Below, in pieces: positions 42,969-52,054 of a stretch of 64,000 nt of DNA (positions within the stretch are counted from its first letter, which is position 1; each line of letters starts with the position of its first letter). The stretch spans positions 62,001-126,000 of the forward strand of contig JOEL01000016.1 of NCBI GenBank assembly GCA_000720995.1. Direction: 5' to 3'. The translations under genes and the position numbers were made by a program. The notes beneath the pieces are model-generated. The model was given only the letters and a program-made list of their open reading frames with translations, had not been told where the DNA came from and ran no database searches. Source of the stretch: Streptomyces celluloflavus (GTDB taxonomy: Bacteria > Actinomycetota > Actinomycetes > Streptomycetales > Streptomycetaceae).

Positions 42969-44084
42969 ATGCCTGAGAACTCGCCCCACCCGCTGCCGTG
43001 GTTCGCCCGTCCCGCCGCCCGGAACTGGACCTGCGCACCGGCCCCCGCCGAGGCCCGCCACTACCACGCCGCGCTGCCCGGCTACGCCCCCACCCCGCTG
43101 ACCGGACTCCCCGCCCTCGCCGCCGAGCTGGGGGTCGGCCAGGTCTTCGTCAAGGACGAATCGTCCCGCCTGGGACTGCCCGCGTTCAAGGTGCTCGGCG
43201 CCTCCTGGGCCATCCACCGGACCCTCGCCGAGCGGGCGCGAGGCGGGTCGCCGGCCGGCCCCGTCACGTTCGTCACCGCCACGGACGGCAACCACGGCCG
43301 CGCGGTGGCCCGTACCGCCCGTCTGCTCGGGCAGCGCGCCCACGTCTTCGTATCGGAGGGCGTGCACTCCGGCGCCGCGGCCGCCATCGCCGCCGAGGAG
43401 GCGCGCGTCACCCGCGTGGCCGGGTCCTACGACGACGCCGTACGCCGGGCGGCCGACGCGGCGACCGCGCCGGACGCGGTCCTCCTCCAGGACACCGCCT
43501 GGCCCGGCTATGAGCAGATCCCCGGCTGGATCGCCGAGGGCTACGGCACGCTGTTCGCCGAGATCGACGCCCAACTGACCGCCATGGGAGCGGAGTTGCC
43601 CGATCTCGTCGCCGTCCCGGTCGGGGTGGGCTCGCTCGCCCAGGCGGCCGTCACCCACTACCGCAGCCGCCCCACGGGTCACGCGCCCGCCCTGCTGTCC
43701 GTCGAACCCGACACCGCGGCCTGCGCCCTGGCCTGCCTCACCGAGCGGCGGCTGCACAGCGTGGCCACCGGCACCACGACCATGGCGGGGCTGAACTGCG
43801 GTACGCCCTCCAGCACCGCCTGGCCCTATCTGCGCGACGGCCTGGATGCCGCCGTCGCCGTCACCGACGCGGACAGCGCCGAGGCCGCCCGCGACCTCGC
43901 CGCCCTCGGGATCTCCGCCGGCCCGTGCGGCGCAGCCTCCCTCGCGGGCGTCCGCGCCGCCCTCACCGGCGCCGGTGCGGCCGGCCGCCGCACCGCCCTG
44001 GACCTCGGACCGGACGCCACCGTCGTGCTGCTGAGCACCGAGGGCGCCGCCGCCAACCCGCACGGCCTGGCGGACCGGCCGTGA
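42969..44084 (+). CDS. dpaL: Diaminopropionate ammonia-lyase-like PLP enzyme
   Basis: This 371-residue fold-type II PLP enzyme resembles DpaL, which converts 2,3-diaminopropionate to pyruvate and two ammonia. The PLP lysine lies in PAFKVLGASWAI at about 73, the phosphate/substrate loop is ATDGNHGRAVA, and the C-terminus has STEGAA. The family phrase DESSRLGLPAFK is present. The ATG at 42969 has GGAGG only 1 nt before it, so initiation is unusual and possibly leaderless. The divergent LysR and downstream permease suggest uptake and catabolism of an amino acid. Confidence 0.85.
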   Translation: MPENSPHPLPWFARPAARNWTCAPAPAEARHYHAALPGYAPTPLTGLPALAAELGVGQVFVKDESSRLGLPAFKVLGASWAIHRTLAERARGGSPAGPVTFVTATDGNHGRAVARTARLLGQRAHVFVSEGVHSGAAAAIAAEEARVTRVAGSYDDAVRRAADAATAPDAVLLQDTAWPGYEQIPGWIAEGYGTLFAEIDAQLTAMGAELPDLVAVPVGVGSLAQAAVTHYRSRPTGHAPALLSVEPDTAACALACLTERRLHSVATGTTTMAGLNCGTPSSTAWPYLRDGLDAAVAVTDADSAEAARDLAALGISAGPCGAASLAGVRAALTGAGAAGRRTALDLGPDATVVLLSTEGAAANPHGLADRP

Positions 44085-44244
44085 GGAGCCCCGCCGACGC
44101 CCCGGTGCAGGTGTGCACGTGCCCGGGGCCGAGCGGGGCACCTGACGGCTGCTGACGGCGGGTCAACCAGGATCGCCCTTCCGCACCCCGCCCCGCCCGT
44201 ACACCGTCTTCCGCCCCGGCCTCCCCGTCCCTACCCTCGGGACC

Positions 44245-45756
44245 ATGGGGGACGGGAATGCCCGGCAGCGAAAGCGGCGAGGACGGCCGAGGGGCCGGCA
44301 CGCCCGGCAGGGCCTGCCCGAGGTGAGTCTGCGGCGCGATGCCGTGGGGCTGCGGGACGTGCTCTTCCAGAGCGTGACGTCCATGGCGCCCGGCGCCGCC
44401 ATCGCCGTCTCCATCCCGGCCGGTGCCGCCTTCGCGGGCGGCGCCCTGCCGCTGTCCGTCCTGATCGCCCTGGTGGCCTGCCTGTTCACGGCCTCGTCCG
44501 TGGCCGAGCTCGCCCGGCACCTGCCGTCCGCGGGGTCGGTGGCCGCCTACAGCTCCCGGGGCCTGCACCCCGTCGTCGGGTACGTGGTGGCCTGGGTCTA
44601 CCTCCTCGTCGAAGCGCTCGTCCCGGCGCTGCTGCTGGTGCAGTTGGGCTTCACGGTCGCGGGCACCGCACACCAGGAGTGGCCCGGCTATCCGCAGAAC
44701 CTGTGGTGGCCCTGGGTGCTCGCGGGCGCGGCGGTGATAGCCGTGACCGGCTACTACGGCATACGGGCCGCCGCCCGGCTGGGCACCGTCCTGGGCGCCT
44801 TCGAGGTCCTGGTCTTCGTCGTCTTCGCGGGCCTGCTGATCGCCCACGCGGGCCGCCACAACACCCTGACCGTCTTCGGCACCGCGCACACCCCGGCGGC
44901 CCACGAAGGCGTCGGCGGCGTCATCGCGGGATCGGTCTACACGGTGCTGGCCTTCGCGGGATTCGAGGCGGCGGCGCCGCTGGCGGAGGAGACCCGCGAT
45001 CCGCGCCGCACCCTGCGCCGCGCGGTGCTGGGCTCGGCCCTGGCCATCGGCCTGCTCTTCATCCTGACCACCTACGCCATGACGGTCTTCTACGGCCCGG
45101 ACGCCTTCGCCACCTTCGGCGCGTCCGGTGCCGCCTCCTGGGACGGGGTGGCCCGCGCCTCCTTCGGCGCGTTCTGGGTCCTGGTCTTCCTGGCGGTGGT
45201 CAACTCCACCATCGCCAACGCCAACGCCGCCGCGAACGCCTCGACCCGCACGGCCTTCGCGCTGGGCCGCGTCGGCGTCTTCCCCCGCTCCTTCGCCCGG
45301 CTCCACCCCGTGCACCGCTCGCCCGTCGTCGGCCTGCTCGTCCAGTGCCTGGCCGCGCCGGCCGTGGCGCTGGGCCTGGGCTTCGCGTACGGCCCCGACA
45401 CCGCGTTCCTGCTGCTGGCCACCGTCGTGGTGACCGCGATCATCTCCGTCTACCTGCTCACCAACCTCGCCTGCGCCGGCTACTTCCTGCGGCGGCGCCG
45501 CGCGGAGTTCCGCCCGGTGCGCCACCTCCTCTTCCCGGTCCTGGGCATCGCGGCCTTCACCCCCGCGCTGCTCACCGCCGCGGGGCTGCCGGTGTTCTCC
45601 TTCGTCACCGAACTGACGGCTCCGGTCTCCTTTGCCGGTGCCGTGGTGGCGCTGTGGAGCGCGGCCGGACTCGTCATCGCCGTCGTACTGTGGCGGCGGC
45701 ATCCGGACCGGCTGGCGGCCACCGGCCTCGTCCACCTCGATCAGGAGTCGCCATGA
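44245..45756 (+). CDS. APC-superfamily amino acid permease
   Basis: This encodes 503 residues with about 12 helices. Helix 1 reads LFQSVTSMAPGAAIAVSIPAG, the family pattern, and FAGFEAAAPLAEETRDPRRTL marks helix 6 and the following loop. A basic N-terminal stretch is cytoplasmic. Its stop overlaps the amidase start (ATGA), so import and hydrolysis are coupled. It is unlike the permease at 7592 in sequence, so the two are not recent duplicates. Confidence 0.85.
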   Translation: MGDGNARQRKRRGRPRGRHARQGLPEVSLRRDAVGLRDVLFQSVTSMAPGAAIAVSIPAGAAFAGGALPLSVLIALVACLFTASSVAELARHLPSAGSVAAYSSRGLHPVVGYVVAWVYLLVEALVPALLLVQLGFTVAGTAHQEWPGYPQNLWWPWVLAGAAVIAVTGYYGIRAAARLGTVLGAFEVLVFVVFAGLLIAHAGRHNTLTVFGTAHTPAAHEGVGGVIAGSVYTVLAFAGFEAAAPLAEETRDPRRTLRRAVLGSALAIGLLFILTTYAMTVFYGPDAFATFGASGAASWDGVARASFGAFWVLVFLAVVNSTIANANAAANASTRTAFALGRVGVFPRSFARLHPVHRSPVVGLLVQCLAAPAVALGLGFAYGPDTAFLLLATVVVTAIISVYLLTNLACAGYFLRRRRAEFRPVRHLLFPVLGIAAFTPALLTAAGLPVFSFVTELTAPVSFAGAVVALWSAAGLVIAVVLWRRHPDRLAATGLVHLDQESP

Positions 45757-46775
45757 CCGATCCCGCTGCGGACCCGCACATCCTCACCATCCGGCCCGGC
45801 GAGGGGGACTACGCCTGGACGTTCGGCGGGGCCCCGCCTGTGGCCCGCATCGCCCCGGGCACGGTTCTGGACGTCTTCACCGAGGACTGCTTCGGTGGCC
45901 GGGTGCGGACCACGGAGGATCTGGTGTCGCAGGTCTGCGAGTTCCCGTTCGTCAATCCGCAGACCGGGCCGTTCTACGTCGAGGGCGCGGAGCCCGGCGA
46001 CACGCTCGCCGTGCACTTCGTGTCCATCGAACCCCGCCGGGACTGGGCGGCCTCCACGACCGTGCCGCTCTTCGGGGCGCTGACCGCCACCCATGCCACC
46101 GCCGCGCTGCACCCACCGCTCCCCGAGGCCGTCTGGATCTGGCAGCTGGACCGCGCGCGGCGCCTGTGCCACTTCAGCGCCCGGGACAGCGAGTGGGAGC
46201 TGACGCTGCCGATGGACCCGATGCACGGCACGGTCGGGGTGGCGCCCGCCAACCTGGAGGTGCGCTCCGCGCTCGTCCCGGACGCGCACGGCGGCAACAT
46301 GGACACGCCCGAGATGCGGGCGGGCGTCACCTGCTATCTCGGGGTCAACGTCGACGGCGCGCTGTTCAGCCTCGGCGACGGGCACGCCCGCCAGGGCGAG
46401 GGGGAGACCTGCGGGGTCGCGGTCGAGACGGCGATGCACACCGTCGTGATCGTGGAGCTGCTCAAACACGTCGCCACTCCCTGGCCGCGCCTGGAGTCGG
46501 ACACCCACCTCGTCTCGACGGGCTCGGCCCGCCCGCTGGAGGACGCCTTCCGCATCTCCCAGCTGGACCTGATCCAGTGGCTCGCGCGTGACTACGGGGT
46601 GAGCGAACTGGACGCCTACCAGGTCGTGACGCAGGCGGTCGAATCCCCGCTCGCCAACGTCTGCGACAGCAACTACACCTGCGTGGCCAAGCTCCGCAAG
46701 GAGTGGCTGCCGCCCGGCCGGACGCACGGCGGACTGCACGACGAGCTGCGCGCGCGGGCGGCCGCCCTGCGCTGA
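45753..46775 (+). CDS. Acetamidase/formamidase family protein
   Basis: This 340-residue protein is of the FmdA_AmdA family. Conserved parts are TEDCFGG near residue 48, GPFYVEGAEPGDTLAV, MDPMHGTVGVAP, GGNMDT and SLGDGHARQGEGE, the metal- and substrate-site segments. AGGAG lies 5 nt before the ATG. It probably hydrolyses a short-chain or amino acid-derived amide to release ammonia. Together with the permease, DpaL and LysR it forms a nitrogen-scavenging block. Confidence 0.9.
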   Translation: MTDPAADPHILTIRPGEGDYAWTFGGAPPVARIAPGTVLDVFTEDCFGGRVRTTEDLVSQVCEFPFVNPQTGPFYVEGAEPGDTLAVHFVSIEPRRDWAASTTVPLFGALTATHATAALHPPLPEAVWIWQLDRARRLCHFSARDSEWELTLPMDPMHGTVGVAPANLEVRSALVPDAHGGNMDTPEMRAGVTCYLGVNVDGALFSLGDGHARQGEGETCGVAVETAMHTVVIVELLKHVATPWPRLESDTHLVSTGSARPLEDAFRISQLDLIQWLARDYGVSELDAYQVVTQAVESPLANVCDSNYTCVAKLRKEWLPPGRTHGGLHDELRARAAALR

Positions 46776-46837
46776 TCCGCACCGGCCGGGCGGCGTGGCC
46801 GTCCGGCCGGTCCGCGGCGCCCCGCGGTGACGGGGGA

Positions 46838-47410
46838 TCAGGTCAGCAGGAACGCCGCCGAGGTGGCCGCGCCGAGGGACGCGCCGGCGACGGTCTGCGC
46901 GACCGTGTGGAAGCGCAGCGCGACCCGGGACCAGCACACGGCGACGGTCATCGCGTAGCCGAGCAGCCACCAGGGGGAGTGCACCACGGCGAGCTGCGCC
47001 ACCACGGCCGAGGCGACCGCGGAGTCCACCGAGATCTTCCAGACGGTGTTGACGGCCAGGAGGAGGACGGTCATCGCCCAGAGGGCGAGCATCGTGACCA
47101 GGATGCCGACGGGGGCGCGGCCGAGCACCATGATGAGGGAACCGGCGCCGATGGAGCCGAGGATGACGAAGAAGATCGGCGCCCGCTTGGTCCGGTCGAC
47201 GACATGCCGGTCGCCCCAGGTGCCCCGCTTGCGTTCCCATTCGATGTAGCCGGCGGGCACGATCCCGGCGCACAGGGCGCCGAGCAGGCCCCACAGGAGA
47301 CCGGTCCACTCGCCCGCGGCGGCCAGGCCGATACCGAGCATGCCGGTCAGCAGGACGTTGCGGGGCTGGAAGACGTCGGTGACGGTGCGGGCCGTCGTAC
47401 GGGTACTCAT
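46838..47410 (-). CDS. Membrane protein, PAP2-like, of the Xre-ImmA module
   Basis: This 190-residue protein has about five or six helices. RTKRAPIF and the last helices (WKISVDSAVASAVVAQL, then CWSRVALRFHTVAQTVAGASLG) resemble the core of PAP2-superfamily membrane phosphatases, with Ser/His and Arg/His pairs in the right order. Motif 1 is weak, so catalysis is uncertain. Its start overlaps the stop of the preceding membrane-protein gene (ATGA). It is the last gene of a four-gene leftward module. Confidence 0.7.
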   Translation of the reverse strand: MSTRTTARTVTDVFQPRNVLLTGMLGIGLAAAGEWTGLLWGLLGALCAGIVPAGYIEWERKRGTWGDRHVVDRTKRAPIFFVILGSIGAGSLIMVLGRAPVGILVTMLALWAMTVLLLAVNTVWKISVDSAVASAVVAQLAVVHSPWWLLGYAMTVAVCWSRVALRFHTVAQTVAGASLGAATSAAFLLT

Positions 47411-48654
47411 GCGGTGCTCTCCACGGACTCCAGGACGTCCCGGGTCCGGTCGTCGGTGACCGTCCGGTAGGCGGCCGCCACGCGCACCAGCCAGGCCACC
47501 TCGTCGTCCTGGTCGGTGGCGTGCTGGGACTCGACGGCCGCGGCCGGGCCGGCGGGCGCACCGCCGGCCTTGGCGGCGAGGGCCGCCTTGATCCAGTAGG
47601 CGTCGGCCAGCGCGGCGGCCTCGCCGGGCTCCGGGGCGTCGTGTGCGGCGGCCCGCTTGGCGGCCGGGAGCAGACCGTCCGGCACGTAGTGGCGCAGCTT
47701 CTCCACCGCGTCCGCGATATCGGCGGCCCACCGGTCGACCCGCAGGTCCGCGGGGGTGTCGAACCGGGTCAGTTCGCGGGGCAGCGAGGTCGGGGGTGCG
47801 AAGGGCTGGTCGGGGAAGGCCGTCATCAACTCGCGCCACAGGGGGTGCAGCCGGGTCTGGGCCCGCCACAGTTTCGCGCGGTGCCAGCCTTTGCCGAAGG
47901 CGGGGATGGAGGCACCCACCGCGAAGAAGGCGAACAGGACGAGCTGCGCGGACTCGGTGATCTCGTCGAAGCGCAGCGCGAACGCCTTACCGGGCCGGTC
48001 GATGACGCTGACCCACAGGAACAGCGTCCGGCTGAGCGTGTAGCCGACGCCGATGAACATGGCGAAGGTCATCATGCCGAGGCCCACCCGGAGATGGCGG
48101 AGCGTGCTGTGGGCGGTGGCCAGCGCCCACTGGTAGGCGCAGACGGCGGACGCGGCACCCAGATAGACGTAGAAGACGCTCATGTAGAGCGTGGCGCCCC
48201 ACTGGCCGGCGTGGTCGGAGACGAAACGGTCCGAGGGGACGGAACGGTCGACCACGGTGAAGAAGAGGGCGGTCAGCAGGACGAGGGTGGCGACCGACGC
48301 CTTGGCCGCCACCTGCTGGATCATCCGGGCGAACCGGACATGCCGGGGGATGTCCCCGCCGTCGGGGTAGCGCCCGTAGATGGCGACGATGTAGCTGAGG
48401 ATGGCGAGGATCGCGATGGTCGCCGTGTAGTGCTTGATGAGGACCGCGAGATCGGTGACGGAGCTGTTGTTGAGCCCTATTCGAATGATCTTGGTCTTGG
48501 TCCACAGGGCGATGGCGAACCCCGCGTAGCAGCCCCACAGGGCCCGGCGGCGCTTGTCTTCTTCATCGCCCCACAGCGCGGCGGGCATGCGCCACAGCGC
48601 GACAGCGGTCATCAGGCCGGCTATGAGATACCCGGCAAGGTCGAGCGAGGTCAC
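47407..48654 (-). CDS. MAB_1171c-like integral membrane protein
   Basis: This encodes 415 residues. Seven or so helices occupy about residues 5-255 and a cytoplasmic helical domain the rest (LHPLWRELMTAFP, then RELTRFDTPADLRVDRW, a conserved pattern of the MAB_1171c/DUF6545 group). Function is unknown; such proteins are often annotated as putative transporters. The GTG at 48654 has GAGG about 8 nt upstream, 29 bp after the peptidase stop. The C-terminal domain could touch the peptidase or a nucleotide. Confidence 0.78.
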   Translation of the reverse strand: MTSLDLAGYLIAGLMTAVALWRMPAALWGDEEDKRRRALWGCYAGFAIALWTKTKIIRIGLNNSSVTDLAVLIKHYTATIAILAILSYIVAIYGRYPDGGDIPRHVRFARMIQQVAAKASVATLVLLTALFFTVVDRSVPSDRFVSDHAGQWGATLYMSVFYVYLGAASAVCAYQWALATAHSTLRHLRVGLGMMTFAMFIGVGYTLSRTLFLWVSVIDRPGKAFALRFDEITESAQLVLFAFFAVGASIPAFGKGWHRAKLWRAQTRLHPLWRELMTAFPDQPFAPPTSLPRELTRFDTPADLRVDRWAADIADAVEKLRHYVPDGLLPAAKRAAAHDAPEPGEAAALADAYWIKAALAAKAGGAPAGPAAAVESQHATDQDDEVAWLVRVAAAYRTVTDDRTRDVLESVESTA

Positions 48655-48683
48655 GACGGTTTTCCTCGGGGGGTGGTGGGGGG

Positions 48684-49310
48684 TTACGGACGGCGGAAGA
48701 AGCCGCGGCGCCGGTGCGCGACGGGGCGGGAGAGGGAGTTGGTCAGGCGGCCGACCATGTCGTCGCTCGTCACGTCCCTGGCCATGCGGGGGATCAGCGA
48801 GGCACCGAATTCGGCCACCCGCTCGTCGTGGGTGTCGTACTGCGCGCGGGCCTGCATCGGGCCGCCGGCCCGGATCGCGTCGGTGACCGCCGGGGGGAAG
48901 CACGGCGTCTCGTCCGGGGCGGCGGGCCCGGCGGCCGGGTCCTCGTCGGCGGTGAGCACCCGGGTGATCAGCGAGGTGTCGAAGACGGGCAGCAGCTGCC
49001 GGAGCTGGTCCGCGTCGAGCGTGGTGCCGTGGTCGAACCATTCGTGGCACAGCTCGTGCAAGATGACGTGCTGGGTCTGGTACGCGGTGGGGCGCCGCCG
49101 GTAGAGCACGAAGCTGGTGTCGCCGCACTTGAGACGCAGACCGCAGGCGGCGTTGACCCGGGCCAGCTGATCGGGGAGTTCGTGCAGCGCGATGGTGCGG
49201 CCGCGGGCCGCCTCCATGTTCGCCACCAGTCCGGGGATGCTGAACGGCACGGGGAGAGGCAGATCGGCCAGACCGTCTTCGCACTCTCTGCGCAGCTCGC
49301 GCATGGACAT
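48684..49310 (-). CDS. ImmA/IrrE-like zinc metallopeptidase
   Basis: This 208-residue protein has the zinc motif HELCHEWFDH (HExxH) at about residue 85, preceded by YRRRPTAYQTQHVIL, the layout of ImmA/IrrE-family peptidases that cleave Xre repressors. AGAGG precedes the ATG by 5 nt. The gene directly upstream in the module encodes an Xre-type HTH protein, a likely substrate. The C-terminus is basic and may bind DNA or membrane. It is a candidate stress-switch protease. Confidence 0.82.
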   Translation of the reverse strand: MSMRELRRECEDGLADLPLPVPFSIPGLVANMEAARGRTIALHELPDQLARVNAACGLRLKCGDTSFVLYRRRPTAYQTQHVILHELCHEWFDHGTTLDADQLRQLLPVFDTSLITRVLTADEDPAAGPAAPDETPCFPPAVTDAIRAGGPMQARAQYDTHDERVAEFGASLIPRMARDVTSDDMVGRLTNSLSRPVAHRRRGFFRRP

Positions 49311-49387
49311 GGGGACCTCTTGATCGTCGTCACGCGTGCTGTGACATGCGCTCGACAGAGTTTAACAACGCTTTCCGGCCACCACGG

Positions 49388-49834
49388 TCACGGCTCCGGC
49401 TCCGCGTCGTCCGCGCCCTTCTTGGCCTTGGCGTCCTCCAGAAGGGAGAGCGCGAACTTCAGCAGTTCCGGGGGGAGGCCGTTGTCGTCGAGGCCGCGGC
49501 CGGCCAGGCCGCTGATCTCTCCCGTGCGCCGCTTGGCGAGGAACTGGAGCCCGGCCACGACCTCGTCGACGACCTCGGACTCCTCCTTGAAGAAGCGCCA
49601 GTCCACCCCGAAACCCGTACCGAGGGCCCGGAGGATGTCCTCCGACGGGTGGGTGACCTTCCCGGCGAGAATGTTGGAGAAGTAGCTGTGCGAGAGGGCG
49701 CCGCCCCGCTCCCTGACTCGTTCCGCGAAGACCCGGCCCGAGATCTTCTGGCCCGGGAAGGTCTTCTCCACCATGTACGCGACCTTCTGCTGCAACGTCT
49801 TCAGCTCTGGCGTGCGCTGTTCGTCACTGTCCAT
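49388..49834 (-). CDS. Xre-family HTH regulator
   Basis: This encodes 148 residues. The HTH is spread over about residues 28-75 (FAERVRERGG, then SHSYFSNILAGKVTHPSEDILRAL), in the style of bacterial Xre regulators that pair with IrrE peptidases. A C-terminal helical part follows (LPPELLKFALSLLEDAKAKKG). It is first in the leftward module, 77 bp before the peptidase gene. Its own promoter region contains the inverted repeat at 49996-50020, a candidate operator. Confidence 0.82.
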   Translation of the reverse strand: MDSDEQRTPELKTLQQKVAYMVEKTFPGQKISGRVFAERVRERGGALSHSYFSNILAGKVTHPSEDILRALGTGFGVDWRFFKEESEVVDEVVAGLQFLAKRRTGEISGLAGRGLDDNGLPPELLKFALSLLEDAKAKKGADDAEPEP

Positions 49835-49995
49835 CAGGCCCCCACGATCACGCCCGCCGCGCGTGCGCCCATCCGACGCTGTGCGGTGTTCGAATTCGGT
49901 CAACGGGCTCGTACTGTAACCGACCCTGACAGGTCGCCCGCAGTGCGACGGCGAAGCGGAGCGTCTTGCTCCGTGGCCGGGGCGACCGGGCTTGC

Positions 49996-50020
49996 GTAAA
50001 CAGTCTACGCCGCTGTTAAC
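49996..50020. promoter_or_regulatory. Inverted repeat, candidate Xre operator
   Basis: Arms GTAAACAG (49996-50003) and CTGTTAAC (50013-50020) match in 7 of 8 positions with a 9-bp spacer, in an A/T-rich patch upstream of the Xre gene. Confidence 0.4.
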
Positions 50021-50023
50021 TCG

Positions 50024-50067
50024 AAAAAACACGGGCAGGGGGCCACGAGGGGAGTCCCCTGCCCGTG
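50024..50067 (-). terminator. Rho-independent terminator, leftward
   Basis: A perfect 12-bp stem (50030-50041 and 50056-50067) with a 14-nt loop is followed, reading leftward, by six T. This is a textbook intrinsic terminator, rare in such GC-rich DNA, yet no annotated leftward gene ends here. Confidence 0.8.
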
Positions 50068-50572
50068 CCTCGCCCTGCCGTGCCCGGCCACCGGTACGCC
50101 CATGGCCGAGAGTGGCCCGCGCCGCCACGACGGGCGGCTCGGGCGGCACGGGCGGACGGGAAATTCACTGATTCCGGTGAACGCCTCCGCTCCGCGGACG
50201 AGGTCGCCACCGCGCGACGAGGGCCGGCCGCACGCCGCCTCCAGGAAGTCCGGGAGGGGCCACAGCCCGGGAAACGCGCAACTTCCCCTGGTGACAGGCC
50301 CGGTGGTGCCGCACCGGAACACCTCCACCGCATATCGGCGGCAACCGCAGTCCAGATGATGAGGCCCATCTCGCCTGCCCGGTACGGGGCTTGAATTTGT
50401 GCAGTTCCTTTGACATTGCCGTGATCGTCGTACTTCTCTGTGTCCGTCTGCGATGCAGACGGACAGGGAGGGGCCGTTCGTCCTGCGTGTCCCCGCGCTG
50501 TCCGCGCTGCCTGACCGTGGACGGGGCCTGAGCTCGTACTGGGCAGCCCAAGTGACGAGGGGACAGAGGTAC

Positions 50573-52054
50573 ATGCGAATTGCTCGGATGAAGAGACTTT
50601 CAGCCATCGGCGCGACGGCCGTGGTCGTGGGGGTCGTCGGCGCGACCGTGCTGCCGGCCACGGCGGCCTCCGCGGAGGACCGGGAGGGGCACAAGGGCAG
50701 GGCCGTCGGCTGGCACCTCCGTACCGGCAAGCACACCGCGATGTGGACCGGCACGCACGTCCTGGACAACGGAAGCCCCGCGCTCTGCCTGGACCTTGCG
50801 TGGTACGGGCCGGACGGCACCGACAACGGATACAAGAAGACCGGTGCGCCGTCGGAGCTCACCAAGGACACCCAGGCCAGGCTGGCGGCGCTGGCCGCGA
50901 AGTACGGCAAGCTGCCGGACGATGTGAAGGGCCGCAACACCACGGCCGCCGCGTCCCTGCTGACCTGGGCGCTGGCCGCCCACGACGGCATCGACGAGAA
51001 CGGGTACAACGGCGAGAAGATCCCGTGGCAGACCTGGCTGACCAAGGGAATGCCGAAGGGCGCCATCGCCGGCTACGGCGCCGACGCGAAGGTCGACACG
51101 GCGCCCATCGTGGCCGAGTTCAACCAGTTGCGCACCGAGATCCAGAAGGTCGACGACGCTCCGTACACGCTGAGCGTCGAGGGCTCGGGGAAGACCTTCC
51201 CCTATGAGCGGACCCCGGAGGAGAAGGCGCTCACCCTCAAGGTCGCGCAGGGCGACAAACCGGCCGCCGACGTCCATGTCAAGACCACGGGCCTCACCAA
51301 CGTCGCCGAACCGAAGACCCCGGGCGAGGTGGGCACCACCGACGCCAAGGGCGAGGCCACGTTCCGCTTCACCCCCGACAAGCCGGGTACGAAGACGGGC
51401 GCGAAGTTCGGGGCCGAAGTCTCGGTGAACACGCCAACTTTCTGGCACACCGACCGGACGGTGCACGGTAAGCCCATGCAGCGGCTGATCTACTTCGTGG
51501 CCGAGCAGAAGCCGCTCACCGCCGCCGGCGAGATCGCGTTCCAGCCGCCCGCCATCGTGATCACGGAGAAGAAGGACCGCGCCACCGGCAAGGCCGTCTC
51601 CACACCCGCCACCTACGAGATCCACGCGGACGACAAGGGAGCGCCGGGCAAGGTGATCACCACGGTCACCACCGGGAAGGACGGCAAGTCCCAGCCCGTC
51701 GACCTGCCCGCCGGAACCTACTGGCTCGTCGAAACCAAGGCCCCGGAGGGCTATCAGATCGACAAGGAACCCAAGCGCATCGAGGCCAAGTCCGGTGAGC
51801 AGCAGGTGATCACGGTATGGGACAACGTCGTGCCCACACCGACGCCGACACCGCCCAGCACACCGCCGGCCACCCCCGAACAACCGCAGCCCAAGCCGCC
51901 CGCCCCCGCCGGGGTCGTGCCCAGCGGCGGCCAGCTGGCGCGTACCGGTACCAACTCCACCCCCTATCTCGCCGCGGGCGCCGCCGCACTGGTCCTGACC
52001 GGTGGGGGCGCCCTGGCACTGGCCCGACGCCGTAAGGCCGCGGACCGCCCGTAA
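50573..52054 (+). CDS. LAXTG-anchored surface protein with SpaA-like domain
   Basis: This 493-residue wall protein has a Sec signal peptide (residues 1-32, ending ATAASA). An N-terminal domain holds PALCLDLAWYGP, resembling thioester-type adhesin domains. Ig-like repeats follow, then a SpaA/Cna-B domain (PATYEIHADDKG, GTYWLVETKAPEGYQ). A Pro/Thr-rich wall-spanning segment precedes LARTG, then a hydrophobic helix and RRRK. The LAXTG type is the signal used by streptomycete class E sortases. AGAGG precedes the ATG. No sortase gene is adjacent. It may be an adhesin or pilin-like protein of aerial hyphae. Confidence 0.88.
   Translation: MRIARMKRLSAIGATAVVVGVVGATVLPATAASAEDREGHKGRAVGWHLRTGKHTAMWTGTHVLDNGSPALCLDLAWYGPDGTDNGYKKTGAPSELTKDTQARLAALAAKYGKLPDDVKGRNTTAAASLLTWALAAHDGIDENGYNGEKIPWQTWLTKGMPKGAIAGYGADAKVDTAPIVAEFNQLRTEIQKVDDAPYTLSVEGSGKTFPYERTPEEKALTLKVAQGDKPAADVHVKTTGLTNVAEPKTPGEVGTTDAKGEATFRFTPDKPGTKTGAKFGAEVSVNTPTFWHTDRTVHGKPMQRLIYFVAEQKPLTAAGEIAFQPPAIVITEKKDRATGKAVSTPATYEIHADDKGAPGKVITTVTTGKDGKSQPVDLPAGTYWLVETKAPEGYQIDKEPKRIEAKSGEQQVITVWDNVVPTPTPTPPSTPPATPEQPQPKPPAPAGVVPSGGQLARTGTNSTPYLAAGAAALVLTGGGALALARRRKAADRP

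Larger units (their letters stand above)
49835..50572. other. Long intergenic region with terminator and small ORF
   Basis: These 738 bases lie between the leftward Xre gene and the rightward surface-protein gene. They hold a near-perfect inverted repeat at 49996-50020, a strong leftward terminator at 50024-50067, and a leftward open frame of 83 codons (50165-50416, beginning MSKELHKFKPRTGQ) that I cannot assign. A short leftward transcript seems probable. Confidence 0.5.

Noticed and set aside
50165-50416. 83-codon leftward frame beginning MSKELHKFKPRTG
   Set aside because: Kept only as a possibility linked to the terminator; no family, and the later part reads as non-coding.
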